Of a stretch of 29,450 bases of DNA, positions 1-10,157 are shown one piece after another. A program made the translations under genes and the position numbers. Numbering within the stretch: the first letter of the stretch is position 1; the number at the start of each line of letters is the position of its first letter. The notes beneath the pieces are model-generated. The model did not search any database and was not told the origin of the DNA. It saw nothing but the letters and a program-made list of their open reading frames with translations. Source of the stretch: Mesaphorura yosii (taxonomy: Eukaryota > Arthropoda > Collembola > Poduromorpha > Tullbergiidae). The stretch spans positions 1 to 29,450 of the forward strand of contig WIXG01000643.1 of NCBI GenBank assembly GCA_009869945.1, written 5' to 3'.

Positions 1-57
1 CCTTAGTCAAAAAGAAAACTCTAGACTCAAGAATAAACACATTCACGCTGCACCTAC

Positions 58-565
58 CTTGAGAATTTCATAGCTTCTAAAAATGCCACCAATGTTTCCT
101 TGATGCGTAACAATGCTATTGTTCATGCTATTCGAAATGGCCTGCCAGATGCGTTCAGTTTTCTGGACTTCCACCAGATTGTATCCCTGTAAGGTATCCG
201 TAACTTCTGGGCTCCGTTCCTGAATTCGTTGTGTGGAGACATGGTCGCGGGCAATAATTTCTATATCCGCCCCATAGAAGTGAAATCTAGTAAATGAGCG
301 CTAATTGCGTTGAGTTAGCATGGGATTCTCACTCTACCTGCCACTGCATTGAGCCTAGGACGACGCAGTACTTCCAGCACTTGGCTCAGATTGCGGTCGG
401 TGAATTGGAGTGTCTCCAGCACCGCCTCGGCGTATTCGCTCCTCCCCAGCATGTCTTGGATCCTGATTACATCGACCGGCGACCTGACGAGGTTGTGGAC
501 GACGAGGCTCCACCTCCTGAGCGCCACGTAGTCCTCGCAGATTATTTCTTGGATGCGGAGGCGCC
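58..565 (-). CDS. Death-domain gene, two internal exons, runs off the left edge (partial)
   Basis: Exon A is 338-565 and exon B is 58-260. Exon A translates to a Death-fold segment containing ALRRW, DVIRIQDM, YAEAVLETLQ and LNAVAG. It matches, block by block, the Death domain encoded at 11098-11338 (ALQKW, DVLTIKKM, FAEAVLRSLQ, LNVLAG). Exon A starts after a TTTCAG acceptor and ends GCAG|GTAGAG, a phase-1 donor at the same codon as in the 11-kb gene. Splicing over a 77-bp intron (261-337) to exon B keeps the frame: EIIARDHVSTQRIQERSPEV and onward to SYEILK, followed by donor AAG|GTAGGT at 57. The B acceptor (GATATAG) has a weak pyrimidine tract, so that junction is the least certain. Upstream exons (right of 565) were not found, and downstream exons would lie outside the window. 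No NB-ARC motif is visible here, so NLR membership is inferred only from the shared Death exon. Confidence 0.6.
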
Positions 566-2715
566 CTGAAATCCGTCACAAAGCAAAATTACAACGAAGA
601 GAAAGCACTGCAGGATGCAATTAACATTCGCCCGAATTGAAAGTACCTTCCCAGTCCAGATTGGCCATTTTGGGGGTTGCGGGTTTACGCCGTCGTCGGT
701 CGAGTTTTCTGCTCTCAAGTGCTTTGCGAATGTTAATTGGGAATTGCAAAATGGCGAATGCGCAGAGTCATCAGAGGACGGTGTGCTTCTGGCTCTTCAC
801 TATAGGAAGGCGATCGCCTGCGCACATTCGCTGATAAGATAAGAAGCCTGCAGAGTTCAAAGTGAATGAATGCTTCCCGGTTCGTGTGCTTTGTGCAGAC
901 TTGAGCAGTGACAATAGCAACGGAGGAGGTTTGGCTGCGGGGTCTCGGGTCGGTTGGTCTTCAAGGTTGAATATGCTCGATCTATCGTCGGCGAGTGACG
1001 TGGAGAAATGACCAACGGCTCAACCGCATTGCATTGAGCTCGTTATCTTATCAGGAGTTAAAACCAGTACGATGGAATTCGGTGAACTATACGTAAAGTC
1101 TGCAGACATCAGTTCGATTAATGAGACAGCGACACGAAAACTCTCAAATATGCGAATGCTATCGCTCATCAGCCTACAAATATAACCGGCGCCGAAATGA
1201 TGATTGGAGTACTTAGCCATTTGCATACAGTCTCTCACCACCACTGTACACTCTCCTACTTTGCCATCACACCTCCGAAAGAAGCACTTCACGCATTTTC
1301 AAAGGACGGGTATTATTTGCATAGTGAAAAGGACCTTATTTCACCCTCAATCAAAGCCAAAACTTGTGCTGATTATTCTGGTCAGGCTCGGCAGCGATTT
1401 TGAACGCTATTACGCCAGAGAAATCGGACATTCGGTACAAGTTGTGAGGCCTGGCATGCGAATCCGTAGGGATGGATCTCTTCCTCCCTTGCCAACTATT
1501 TGGACATGAGATCTGGCCACCAGGCGAAGTCAATCAAACCATTGCCCGATTCAACAGAGCCATCTGGTTATGTTTTTCGGCATTTGGATGAGACAAGGGC
1601 ATCTACGTCATGAAAATGCTCAACTATGCCATTATCATCACTTATCAGCACATAGATATTATATGACCAGTTCCGAATTGAGAAGTCATCATTTGCATCT
1701 ATGACTGACATCTGTCGTCTGACTTACTGTCTGTGCTGGGCTGTTGCTCTCTAATGAAATGTTCCCGCTTCAATAAGTTCGGTTTTATTCGCGGAAGCCA
1801 TTCATGATTGGTTTATGTGACGTTCCAACAGAAATTCTCATGATTTTACGGCTACTGTGGACGAAACGTACGGAGGCGTTTTGGGGGGTCATATTTTTGT
1901 ACGAATGTCGTAAATGTGATTTTTTTACTTGTTCTCACGTCCTGGATTATGCCTCAGGTGATTTTCAATCAACAAAAACAACAACCTGCATGCACATTCC
2001 AGTTGTCTTGTACTCTACCGCGATCAGGAGTTCTCAGATTCTGTCAGGACTGCTGGTATCAGTTTTTGAAGGGTGATAGTAAGAACAAGTAGTGCTCGGA
2101 TACGAATTCATTGGAGGGCATTGGAATTCAGAAGTTGAATGTGTCTATTTCCTGACTATGTGCTGGCACTAAATACACATGCAGGGTGATTTTGGTGGGA
2201 ATCGAGTTGCGTAGAATATGGAACCGTTTCCCAGTTATTTTCGCCACTACCTGTGGACTGTGGCGCAAAAATTGGCTCTGATAATCAGCACCGCTTGACC
2301 AGATTCTGAATTATGCTACGAACGAACTGCTCCAGCCCTTGGGTTGTTCTCATTTAGCAAAGTACGAAACTATCCTCTGTTTTAATGGGGACGAATGTTC
2401 ATTTTATTCTCCCGAAGCGCCTGATCGTTCTACAGAATGAGATAGCATGCACGAAAGAACTGCCACTGGAGATTTGCATTGTGAATACTTCATTACTTTC
2501 TCAAGACCATTTCCAATGAAGAAATGTCCGCAGATTTGAAATGAAACTCCGGATCACGTCATGTCCTCACTCGATCCAAGGTTGCTTTCAATGAAATGGA
2601 TTAAATTATGAGCCCGATACAATTATGTTGAAAGGCCAAAATTGTTTGATTTATAACGCAGGCCCGTAACCCCGACACACTCTGCTTGTGATCTCTTCGC
2701 AATCCTCACTAACAC
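566..2715. other. Intergenic stretch with no recognised gene
   Basis: Short reading frames occur on both strands but none shows a domain, signal peptide or convincing splice context. The first exon(s) of the Death-domain gene at the left edge probably lie here but could not be picked. A 13-bp perfect inverted repeat (AATTAACATTCGC at 619-631, its complement at 726-738) and two adjacent GATA motifs near 833-843 were noted; neither has an assigned role. Confidence 0.4.
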
Positions 2716-3045
2716 TTACATGTCTCCGTAAAGTGAGGTTACGCCATGCTTTCGCCCTGTTGTCACGATTGCAAAAGTTGAAAAGGCAACCATCATCCCC
2801 GAAACTATACCAAGTATCACAAACGAATCCAACGTAACCTTTCTGGATAGACATTCAACTAACTGGAAGAGCATGAGTCCATGATTCCCCCGGTTAGAGT
2901 ACATGGACTCTCTCATTTCCTCGCTCAACAAGGCCAAGATGACGCGGACAAAGATTTCTTCTGCCCTTCGTGCAAGCTGGGAAAGCAAACGAGAGTTGAA
3001 ATTGAGTGTACTCGGAAATACTGATAACAGGAATTTGCTTTTCAA
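2716..3045 (-). pseudogene. Possible gustatory-receptor C-terminal exon or remnant
   Basis: The minus strand holds a 109-codon open frame whose latter half resembles the end of an insect-type gustatory receptor. An intracellular-loop-like helix (ARRAEEIFVRVILALLSEE) is followed by FQLVECLSRKVTLDSF and a hydrophobic TM7-like stretch (VILGIVSGMMVAFSTFAIV), then a short tail. Arthropod GR C-termini commonly have this order (LxxFxxxLxxxxVxFxxxxFFxLDxxLL, then a TM7 ending near a T-Y-hhh-V pattern). No N-terminal TM exons are found upstream on the same strand before the divergent receptor gene at 3260, so it is either a relic or the last exon of a gene with unseen upstream exons. No ATG starts the frame. 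Similarity was judged by eye only. Confidence 0.4.
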
Positions 3046-3259
3046 CCTTCCATTACCACTGAAAGCCTCCCGTTAAAAGGATTTATGTGAGTTGGCTGAA
3101 TAAACAACTGTCAAATCACTTAAACTGCTGTTAAAAGGTCATTTTTTCCATTAAACAGCTGAATTATTCAGAAATCCACGTCTTTAGATGTCCAGATACA
3201 GAAACTCCACTTCTCCGTGCCAGAAAATCCAGTAAAGCCGCGTCCGCGCAACGTTTGGC

Positions 3260-4465
3260 ATGTTTTCCCGTAAGTTTTTAGCCCGCTGGGAGCTGCTGAC
3301 GTCCGCCGCGTACGCCGCCTGCCTCAGCCCGGCCAGATTCAACCGGCGCGCCCGGCGCATGGAACCCGGCCACCCTGTCGTCGTCGCGTGGTGGCACTGC
3401 GCATGCACGCTGAACGCCGTGGGCCGGCTGCTCGTCTCCGCCGCGATCGCGTTCAACGTCGCAGCCGGCCGCGTGCGCGGCGGGCCCCGCCTCGTCCTCT
3501 GCGTCTGCTTGTGGCGTGTGTACGCACTGTCCATCCTCGCCAACGGCGCCATTCTGGGCCGCATAATCGACTGGCGGCATTTGCTGCTGCATTTCAACGC
3601 GATGGTCGAGCTGAATACGCAGTTTCGCAAGAAATACCGAGACGCCAACCGCCACCAAATTCATAACGCAGACAAAGACAACAGCAGAAGCCTGGAGAGG
3701 GCGCTCGCGTGGTTCGCCGTCCTCATCGGCGTGTGCCAGCTGTTTAGCGCCCCCGTCGTGTTCACAGTGCTCACGTACGAGCAGGACGTCTTTGCGAACG
3801 TGGCAGCCACGGGCGACGGCGGTAGGGTGTGGAAGGCATGGCATTGGAACGCCACGCTGGCGCTGCTGCAGTGGACTGGCTTCTGGTGCGACGCTGTGCT
3901 CGCCCTCCTTGGCGGCATGGGGCTGCTCTGCCACTGCAAAGTGCTGCGCTTCTGGGTAGAGGGAATCAGCTGCCCCGAGGCGGGCAGGAGCCCTCCGCCG
4001 ATCGCTTACCTCGCCTATCGCTGCCTGCAGGTGCTTCACTCCTCCGGCATGAGCATCGTCGACCCATTCACGCCGTCCCTCCTCGTACTGTACGTTGTCT
4101 ACTCCGTTGCCGTGCTCCTCTGCGCCATCGAGTATGCGACGTCCTTCTTCGCCCTCAGCGCCTTCTCGGCCATCGTGTTGAGCGCCCTCCTCTACTGCTC
4201 TGACCAGCTGAACAAGACGTGCTGGCACATCGTCGTGGCGAGCAGACGCTTCCGCGAGAGTCACCACAAGCACAGGGGCCGGCTCAGCCGCAGGGCCCGA
4301 CTCTTCCTCGCCTCGTGCCAGCCACTCCAATTTCGGATTGGTTTCCTGTTTGTCGTTGGGAGAAGCACGTTCATAACAGCGTTCGGACTCGTTGTCATCC
4401 CGAATGCCGCCTCACTGCTGTGGACGTGGCGGGAAGGCGATGATTTGAATTCTAACTGGAATTAG
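3260..4465 (+). CDS. 7-TM chemoreceptor (gustatory/odorant-receptor-like), GC-rich
   Basis: A single-exon 401-residue protein with about seven hydrophobic segments, the usual size for arthropod GR/OR family receptors (about 370-450 aa). It presumably acts as a ligand-gated cation channel subunit in sensory neuron membranes; that role is family knowledge. TM-like segments include LLVSAAIAFNVAA, LAWFAVLIGVCQLFSAPVVF, ALLQWTGFWCDAVLALLGG, LLVLYVVYSVAVLLCAIEY and FFALSAFSAIVLSALLYC. The C-terminal block CQPLQFRIGFLFVVGRSTFI corresponds to similar blocks in the receptors at 15258 and 24428 (RPFNFQIGALFFITNTTFL; FTPLKFAVGPFYYMEKRAKL). The ATG at 3260 gives full family length. AATAAA follows 35 bp after the stop. 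Base composition is far more GC-rich than the surroundings, with third positions mostly G/C, and this produces a long spurious antisense frame. No intron is evident. Confidence 0.82.
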   Translation: MFSRKFLARWELLTSAAYAACLSPARFNRRARRMEPGHPVVVAWWHCACTLNAVGRLLVSAAIAFNVAAGRVRGGPRLVLCVCLWRVYALSILANGAILGRIIDWRHLLLHFNAMVELNTQFRKKYRDANRHQIHNADKDNSRSLERALAWFAVLIGVCQLFSAPVVFTVLTYEQDVFANVAATGDGGRVWKAWHWNATLALLQWTGFWCDAVLALLGGMGLLCHCKVLRFWVEGISCPEAGRSPPPIAYLAYRCLQVLHSSGMSIVDPFTPSLLVLYVVYSVAVLLCAIEYATSFFALSAFSAIVLSALLYCSDQLNKTCWHIVVASRRFRESHHKHRGRLSRRARLFLASCQPLQFRIGFLFVVGRSTFITAFGLVVIPNAASLLWTWREGDDLNSNWN

Positions 4466-4499
4466 TGTAAAGTAAATCCCAAATCGTACTGAATGAATG

Positions 4500-4551
4500 A
4501 ATAAAACCAGATACCTGCTTTAATTTAATGTCCTTTTATAATTTTTTTATT
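4500..4551. promoter_or_regulatory. Convergent polyadenylation signals
   Basis: AATAAA on the plus strand at 4500-4505 serves the receptor ending at 4465. AATAAA on the minus strand (TTTATT at 4546-4551) abuts the end of the GMC frame. The two transcription units would terminate within about 50 bp of each other. Confidence 0.5.
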
Positions 4552-5420
4552 CACCTCAGAAATTTAAAATTTCCTCGCCTGCATTCGATTTCGTGCCGAG
4601 CCCAGCGCCCTCGCCCGGATTCCTTGCCTAATTGCAAGTCGTAGCAAAATTTAAAAAATGGAGACCAGCAGCATTCCAGGCGTCGTCGCCCAGCCACTGT
4701 CGCCGCTCTCCTTTCCGCTAGGTGGTGGTAGCTCTGGCTGCTGCTGCTCGTCCGCCCTGTATTCGAATTCAACATTTCCCGCCCGCACTTGTGCACTTGC
4801 TCGTACTCCTTCAGAATCTCATCCACACCCTTCTTGGCCAGCATGAGCGTAGGCGCGTTGGTGTTTCCGTTCGTGACCGCAGGCATCGAGCTCGCGTCGA
4901 TGACGCGCAGGCCCGCCATGGCGAGCACCGTCAGCCTCGAGTCGAGGACGGTCAGGCAGTTGTCGGCGCGCCCCATCGCGTTCGTCCCACCCACGTGGAC
5001 CCAATTTCATACCTCGGCCCGCACAACACATCGCCAGTAGCCGTCCGGTCGAAAGACGTGAGAACGCGAGTATTTCAAATTCGCGCCTGTGTAAACGGCG
5101 CTCAGTCGCTGGAACGCCGTCGTATTCTCCATTATGCGAAACCCCAGGCGAATTCCCTCGACAAGGACATCCACGTCCTGCGGATGGCTGAGCAGTTGGA
5201 AGTCGATACGGGCGAGCCGGACATCATCGCACTCGCCTCGGCGCGCCAGGCAGCTCCGTCGAGCTGCACTGAGCCGTGAGTCTTCGACCTGGCATTGACG
5301 ACGTTGAGGATGACGGATTCAGGGTCGGACAGCGCGTGGGCCTACTGCTCGGGCGAGCCAAAGACGGTGTCGATCGTGACTGAAAAATTGACATCGAACT
5401 TTGGAGCTTTTCTTAGTCGG
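4551..5420 (-). pseudogene. GMC oxidoreductase (glucose-dehydrogenase-like), broken C-terminal part
   Basis: Reading the minus strand, conserved GMC C-terminal blocks appear in order: a DPESVILNVVNARSKTHGSV segment, then DVRLARIDFQLLSHPQDVDV and VLVEGIRLGFRIMENT, then VGGTNAMGR, and finally GLRVIDASSMPAVTNGNTNA followed by PTLMLAKKGVDEIL. The last is the GMC_oxred_C signature, with the NTNAPT motif and (N/H)xGG-type active-site surroundings. FAD-dependent GMC enzymes oxidise alcohols or sugars. Lesions seen: an in-frame TAG at 5342-5344, a frameshift near 5215-5225 (the AWRAEASA frame shifts to DVRLARID), and an in-frame TGA at 5007-5009 just before WVHVGG. The N-terminal Rossmann half (GxGxxG) is absent. 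The frame continues past the expected C-terminus into low-complexity sequence up to 4551, as though the stop was lost. It is GC-rich like the adjacent receptor. Confidence 0.75.
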
Positions 5421-5876
5421 AAAACCGAGTACATAAAACTTGCACAAGTCTTATACTTGCAAGAAGAGCAAAAGAATTCCTAACAAGGGTATATTTCATG
5501 ATCAACATTAGCAAATTGGAATTCTTATTTAAGTACAAATTCCTTTCCGTTTCAGGTTTCAGGTATGAAATCGTGTGCCTTGCGTACCACGCCCTTGTGT
5601 TAGCAGTCTGCGCTATGATGTATTAACGAAAGAATTCAGAAGGGCGACCTTGCAAATGAGGACATGAACATTATCATCATCAAGCATTCAGTTGCTATAT
5701 ACCCATCTGGTATTTTAGTATTTTACTCTACAATTCTAGAAAAATGTCTCCAGCTTTTAAAAAAAATCACTAATTTTATTCCAAGTTAAATTAAAGCAAT
5801 ACAATGAACCCACATTTTGACAACAGTTTCAATGTTGAGGAGCAGATAACACCTTCTCAACTATAAAAGTTTCAAG
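5421..5876. other. Short AT-rich spacer with a minus-strand poly(A) signal
   Basis: No coding evidence. TTTATT at 5775-5780 reads AATAAA on the minus strand, about 100 bp beyond the stop of the secreted-protein gene at 5877-7089, and fits as its poly(A) signal. Confidence 0.5.
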
Positions 5877-7089
5877 TTATTTAAATAATATGTTGCTGGA
5901 CTTTCCACCGTTTCTTCCGTCAACGCCACGACCCCCACGGCCAATTCCTCTTCGTGGGGCTACCATCCCACCCCGACTATTTCCCGAACAAGCATTGAAA
6001 ATTAGTGAACCAAGTTGGGTAGGTTCGGCTGGTAGGGTTGCATTGTCACCATTAATTAGAATTGTAAAGTTATTTTTTGTTGTTGCCGCGGTGCCTACAA
6101 TGCTGCCTGAGCAGTCTCCCGTTCTAGTACATGGAATCGTTAGGCTTACACATCCATCTGTCGCCTCACCCATAAATGGTGGTTCAAGTGGTGGCGTACA
6201 ATTCTTGTTCTCCTTGTTGTTATCATAGAAATTGTTCTGATATTCTACTGTGGTCACATTTTGCATTCCAAAGCACACAGTGTTCGTCACGCTGCAGGGT
6301 AGAGTAGTGCATATTGTTCTTACTGTAAATTGATTGCCACCAAATACTCCAACATACGTTGCGTTGGTAAAGCCTTTAAAAGGTGTGGTTACAGATTTAA
6401 AACAATTGAGTTCAGTCAATGGAGTCAAGCAAGTCACAGCGTTACTTGATAATGCTGTGTCCAAGTGGTTCACCTTGTCTATGAAAACAACAATATGAAG
6501 TCGTATGGCATTCTGTCCACAAACAAATGCCACCTTTTCTTACTTGGAATACAGTGCACAGTTCCACTCAAGTAAGAAGCAACTGTCCGTCTGCCGTGTT
6601 CATTTGCTGAGTAATGAGTAAGAAACAATTGCTTGCCTGAAGAGCTCAAATGACTTGGAGGTTTATTGAATCCACAAACCCTAAAAATCGAATCTTTTAG
6701 CTTTGATGGCATCTTTTAGTATAAGGTTCTTACTTTATTTCTGCGTTTTCATCCCCAATCCTGAAATACTGCTCATTGCAATAAATGTCACCTCTTTCAA
6801 AGTGATGTGTACGATATTCCAGAATGCAATCGTCTCCACTCTCAAATAATAACGTGCATTCTTCAGGATTCAAGCCGCGAGGGCTGATAGGATAGTACGC
6901 AGTTGCCTCGGGTGGGAAGCGTTTAATAATGTAGGAATCTCCCGTGTCCAAGATTTTCTCCAAATTGCAACGTTCTCCATTATACTCGTATTTAGCCTGA
7001 ACAATATCATAGCTGTATTTGACACAGACACAAAATGGTAAAAATAAAACTACAAACACGGCGATCGCCAAAATGACTAAAAACTTCAT
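5877..7089 (-). CDS. Secreted, Cys-containing, N-glycosylated protein of unknown function (three exons)
   Basis: I reconstructed this from three frames on the minus strand: exon 1 6734-7089, exon 2 6544-6680, exon 3 5877-6478, with introns of 53 and 65 bp. Both donors read GTAAGAA and the acceptors are TTTTTAG and TTTTCATAG. The phases (2 then 1) join perfectly into 364 codons plus stop. Exon 1 opens with a strong signal peptide (MKFLVILAIAVFVVLFLPFC). The mature part has about 18 cysteines spread over all exons and several N-glycosylation sequons (NAT, NVT, NFT). The C-terminus is Gly/Arg-rich (RRGIGRGGRGVDGRNGG). No known domain was recognised; an extracellular or cuticular/mucus role is only a guess. 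Clean splice sites, matching phases and an AATAAA downstream make it likely a live gene. Confidence 0.68.
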
Positions 7090-8183
7090 TGCTAATGGAA
7101 GTTAAGGCTTCATGGAATGAAAAATTAGGCTAAGTTGGGCGTTCTTTCCAAGTCAAGATATCAGGATCAAATATATGTACTCTTGCAAGTTGAAACTGTG
7201 AGTTGAGGAATGAATGTACAAGTGGAAGCTGAGGTCAGAGTCAACTAGGCCGTGGTTCATTTGAAATTGAGATTCGAGTCATTCCATCACTGAGTATTTG
7301 CCGAATCGCAATTAAATTCTTAAAGCAGATTGTTTTTTGGGTCATCAATTTCAAGAATGCCAAATAATGAAATACAAACGCATACAGCTTTCGTGGAATA
7401 TAAGAACTTGCAGCATCATGGTCTGTAATTGGCCTGCAGAATTGTACAATTTATCCAGTTCGGTTCATGTTCCATCAAACAACTTAATCTTTATCTTGCA
7501 TGTCCGTTCTACATTATTACAAGTGTGGAGATTATGCTCATGCAAGCTGGTGCAAAATTTACGGCGGCCCCGCTTATCATAAGGCATTATAACCAGCTAC
7601 AACTTGTCAACCGTATTATCCACAATCTGCTCCGAGCACTTGTGCACTTCTCGTAGCCTCTTTTATTTCTGTCCCTGCATTGAGTTTGCATGCAACCACC
7701 AAGACTATCACAACTTAGGCTTTGCCGCGATTTTAGGTTTTGCACTTACAGCGACGGAGTTTTGGGCCTGCCACTAGATTTACTCCCTGAGAATTTGAGT
7801 GCTCAATATAAGCATGGCAGCAGTTACCCAAACAAGAACTGGCGGCGCCGTCTGAATTCTAAAACATCCGGATCATGCCGCCATTTGACAATCGAGTTTG
7901 GCAGCTTTCATAGAGCCAAGAATTCTACAATGTTTACATTTCTACAGTTCAGTAGACGAGAATTTCACGAAAATTGTCAGATATTCCGAGTTGGAACAGT
8001 TTAGTCGTTTAAATCCGGTTAAAGCAATCTAAGTCGTTCTAACTGGTGCTTCTTGTAATTGTAGACAACTGGACTAATGTCGCCCCATGGTGCCACTTTG
8101 AGTGGGAGAACGTACAAGGAGCGGGTCCGTTTGGAATCATGGTTAAAGATCAATTGGATCTAACGCGGGGCAAAGTAAGCTTT
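7090..8183. other. Spacer without recognised genes
   Basis: Several short frames are present on both strands, but none has a signal peptide, domain or splice support. It probably contains the promoter of the divergent secreted-protein gene ending at 7089. Nothing repeated or structured was seen. Confidence 0.4.
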
Positions 8184-9170
8184 CTACTGACGACTGCGAA
8201 GCTGTGCTTTCATGCGAAAAAGCACCGGGTTGCATAAATAATTCCATAAGTCCCGTCCGCGTTTATCAATAATAATCTTCCAAGTCGATGCAGTCAACAT
8301 ACAAAGTAGTGTGGAATATTCTTCTGGAACTAGGTTCTCATGTCCCATGTTTATTAAATGCAATGAGCTGGCATTGGGGTATATTGAAGTTCGTAAATTG
8401 ATTCTCGTCCAGCAATCCTTCACACCAATAACCCTCATTTTCGAGTCCAGCACCGCCTCCAACCTCCGCCACGCTGTCGTGTTCATAATCCGTAACCCAA
8501 TCTGGATCCCTTCTGCAAGCACGTGCACGTCCTCTACGTGGCTCATTAACTGGAAATCGATGCGTGCAAGTCAGCTATCGTCCCGTTCACCCCTTCGCCA
8601 CGCATCCAGCATGACTGAACCACGTGTCCGAGAGCGTGCATTCATAATGTACATGTCAACGTGCTCTTGAGCACGGGGTGCGAGGCCAGGTGAGTCTACG
8701 GCGAGAGGGTTGATGGAAATGTCGGGCCAGTCGTACTCATGGCGTGCGCGTGATGAGGTAAAATATGCTTGTGGGCCGACGTACAAGCCTGCTTGTGATC
8801 CCTTTCTTAGTTGGATGAAGCGGGGACAGTCTGGTTGGTCAATTTCACGTATACGTACGAGGTATGGGAGTGCGGAATCGTTCACAAGAAACGGTCCGAG
8901 ATGCAGTGCTTCGTGATCACCAATGTTAAGACCCACACCTTCACTTGCAAACACTGATTGGATCCTCGCACTATCAAGCAGAGCACGTGGTCCAATTCCT
9001 GACTTTTGCAGGAGGAGCTGCTCGTCTTGCGATGAGGGAGACCACCCAACACGAATTCGACACCCAAAAAGCGGATGGGTCCGCGTGCTGATTCCGGTCT
9101 CGCAGGATAGATTGGAAGCCCCGCCCTTGTCTGGCCCCAGTGTGTCCACAGGGAGGAGAGTGAACAGCGA
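8184..9170 (-). pseudogene. GMC oxidoreductase, broken C-terminal part (second copy)
   Basis: The minus strand reads KSGIGPRALLDSARI, GVGLNIGDHEALHLGPFLVN, YDWPDISINPLAVDSPGL, MYIMNARSRTRGSVML and, after a stop, LARIDFQLMSHVEDVHVLAEG and IRIMNTTAWRRLEAV-type sequence. These are the standard GMC blocks: SGIGP, GVGxNLxDH and the substrate domain. The frame is interrupted by TGA at 8571-8573, exactly where the paralogue at 4.5-5.4 kb has an Arg codon (DVRLARIDFQL versus DS-stop-LARIDFQL). This points to a CGA-to-TGA change. Downstream, sequence jumps from TTAWRRLEAV to a C-terminal-like MRVIGVK, suggesting an internal deletion, then loses similarity before 8184. The catalytic His region and NTNAPT motif are missing. 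The N-terminal FAD half is replaced by propeller-like sequence (see 9170-10157). Confidence 0.72.
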
Positions 9171-10157
9171 TGCCTGTGAGTAGTACGACTGGACCGCGGG
9201 GGTAGGCACACCACGATCACCAAAGCTAGACAGAATCTCGCGTGACCAATCGGACAATCGAATACATTTGCTGTAGTCGAGGCCGGTGGCAATCAGTTCA
9301 TTCTGCTGGTGGTTTAGGATTAATTTCAGGGACCACTGCACTGCCCCCGCGTCCCTTGACCGTGTGGGTGAATTCTCCAGTTTGAAAATGATGAGGTTAG
9401 AGGAGGAGCTGCCCACAGCGACCTTTGCATGTCCGCCACCCAGCGTTTCGTAGCTCTCCAGCGTGTGCACTTCATACCACAGCGGGATCCACTCCAGCAG
9501 GCGCAAGTCGCGTTGCGCGCTCCTCAGTTGCAGGTTTCCGCTCCTGTCGCTGACCAAAACGCAATTCAAGCAGTTGATGACACAAACCGCCGCTGGACAA
9601 ATAACCTCGGCCCTTCCTTCACTCCTCCACCGGAGCTTGCATTTCCCTCCGTCGCAGAGTGCCTGCAGACTCCAGACTTGCAGGCCGGCACCGTACAATT
9701 CGTAAAGCAGCTGGCGGGCAGGGTCGAAGTGGAGCGCCAAAGACTTGGAGTAGTGAAGGGAACGAAGGGCCTCCGGTGAAATTAGGTCTAGGACCTACGT
9801 GGGAAAAAGCGTGGCTGTGCTGCCCGTGGCGACAGCGGTGGGACCAACTTTCCAGATTCGGACCATGTTGATGATGTTCTTGGTAAGCACCCACTCGCTC
9901 CCGCCTCCCAATAACTGGTGTTAATTGTACTGGACCGTGCTCTTGTAATTATCTTTGGGATAAGTTGAGAATTTGTCAACTATGTTCTGCGATCCTTGAA
10001 TTCTATCCTTGACCCCACAGTTGTACGAAGGACGCTCGCCACAAATCCACGTTTGTGACCACGAATTGGTGCGGCTAATTTTTCTCAAGGACCAAGACCA
10101 CTTTCGGGAGCGCCCTTGACCATGCATTGATAAAGGAAGTGCTCGACATTCAACCAT
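9171..10157 (-). pseudogene. Beta-propeller (WD/kelch-like) gene fragment fused to GMC sequence
   Basis: One minus-strand frame runs from 10157 into the GMC part and reads like propeller blades: NMVRIWKVG, SLALHFDPARQLLYELYGAG, LQVWSLQAL, CVLVSDRSGNLQLRSA, LRLLEWIPLWYEVHTLES and NELIATGLDYSKCIRLSDWS. It is interrupted by TAA at 9921-9923 and TAG at 9795-9797 but otherwise stays in register for over 300 codons. The TAG could instead belong to a splice acceptor (CTTTTTCCCACGTAG). It joins the GMC blocks without a stop at about 9060-9170, giving a 389-codon fused frame without an ATG. A 392-bp part (9211-9602) is duplicated at 28911-29301. WD versus kelch membership cannot be settled by eye. No signal peptide was found. 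Confidence 0.5.
9211..9602 (+). repeat. Duplicated propeller segment, copy 1
   Basis: This 392-bp stretch is nearly identical, in the same orientation, to 28911-29301. Differences are scattered substitutions and a one-base deletion in the distal copy (CCCCC to CCCC near 29045) that shifts the coding frame there. The left limit is at CCACGA-CACCAA, the right limit at CTGGACAAATA; flanking sequences are unrelated. Confidence 0.85.

Noticed and set aside
619..738. 13-bp perfect inverted repeat as a transposon
   Set aside because: The arms are short, no target duplication is seen, and a match of this length can occur by chance in AT-rich sequence.
3278..4330. 350-codon open frame antisense to the GC-rich receptor
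   Set aside because: It arises because GC-rich codons rarely give stops on the opposite strand; the protein is Ala/Arg/His/Glu-rich without domains, while the plus strand encodes a clear 7-TM protein with a poly(A) signal.
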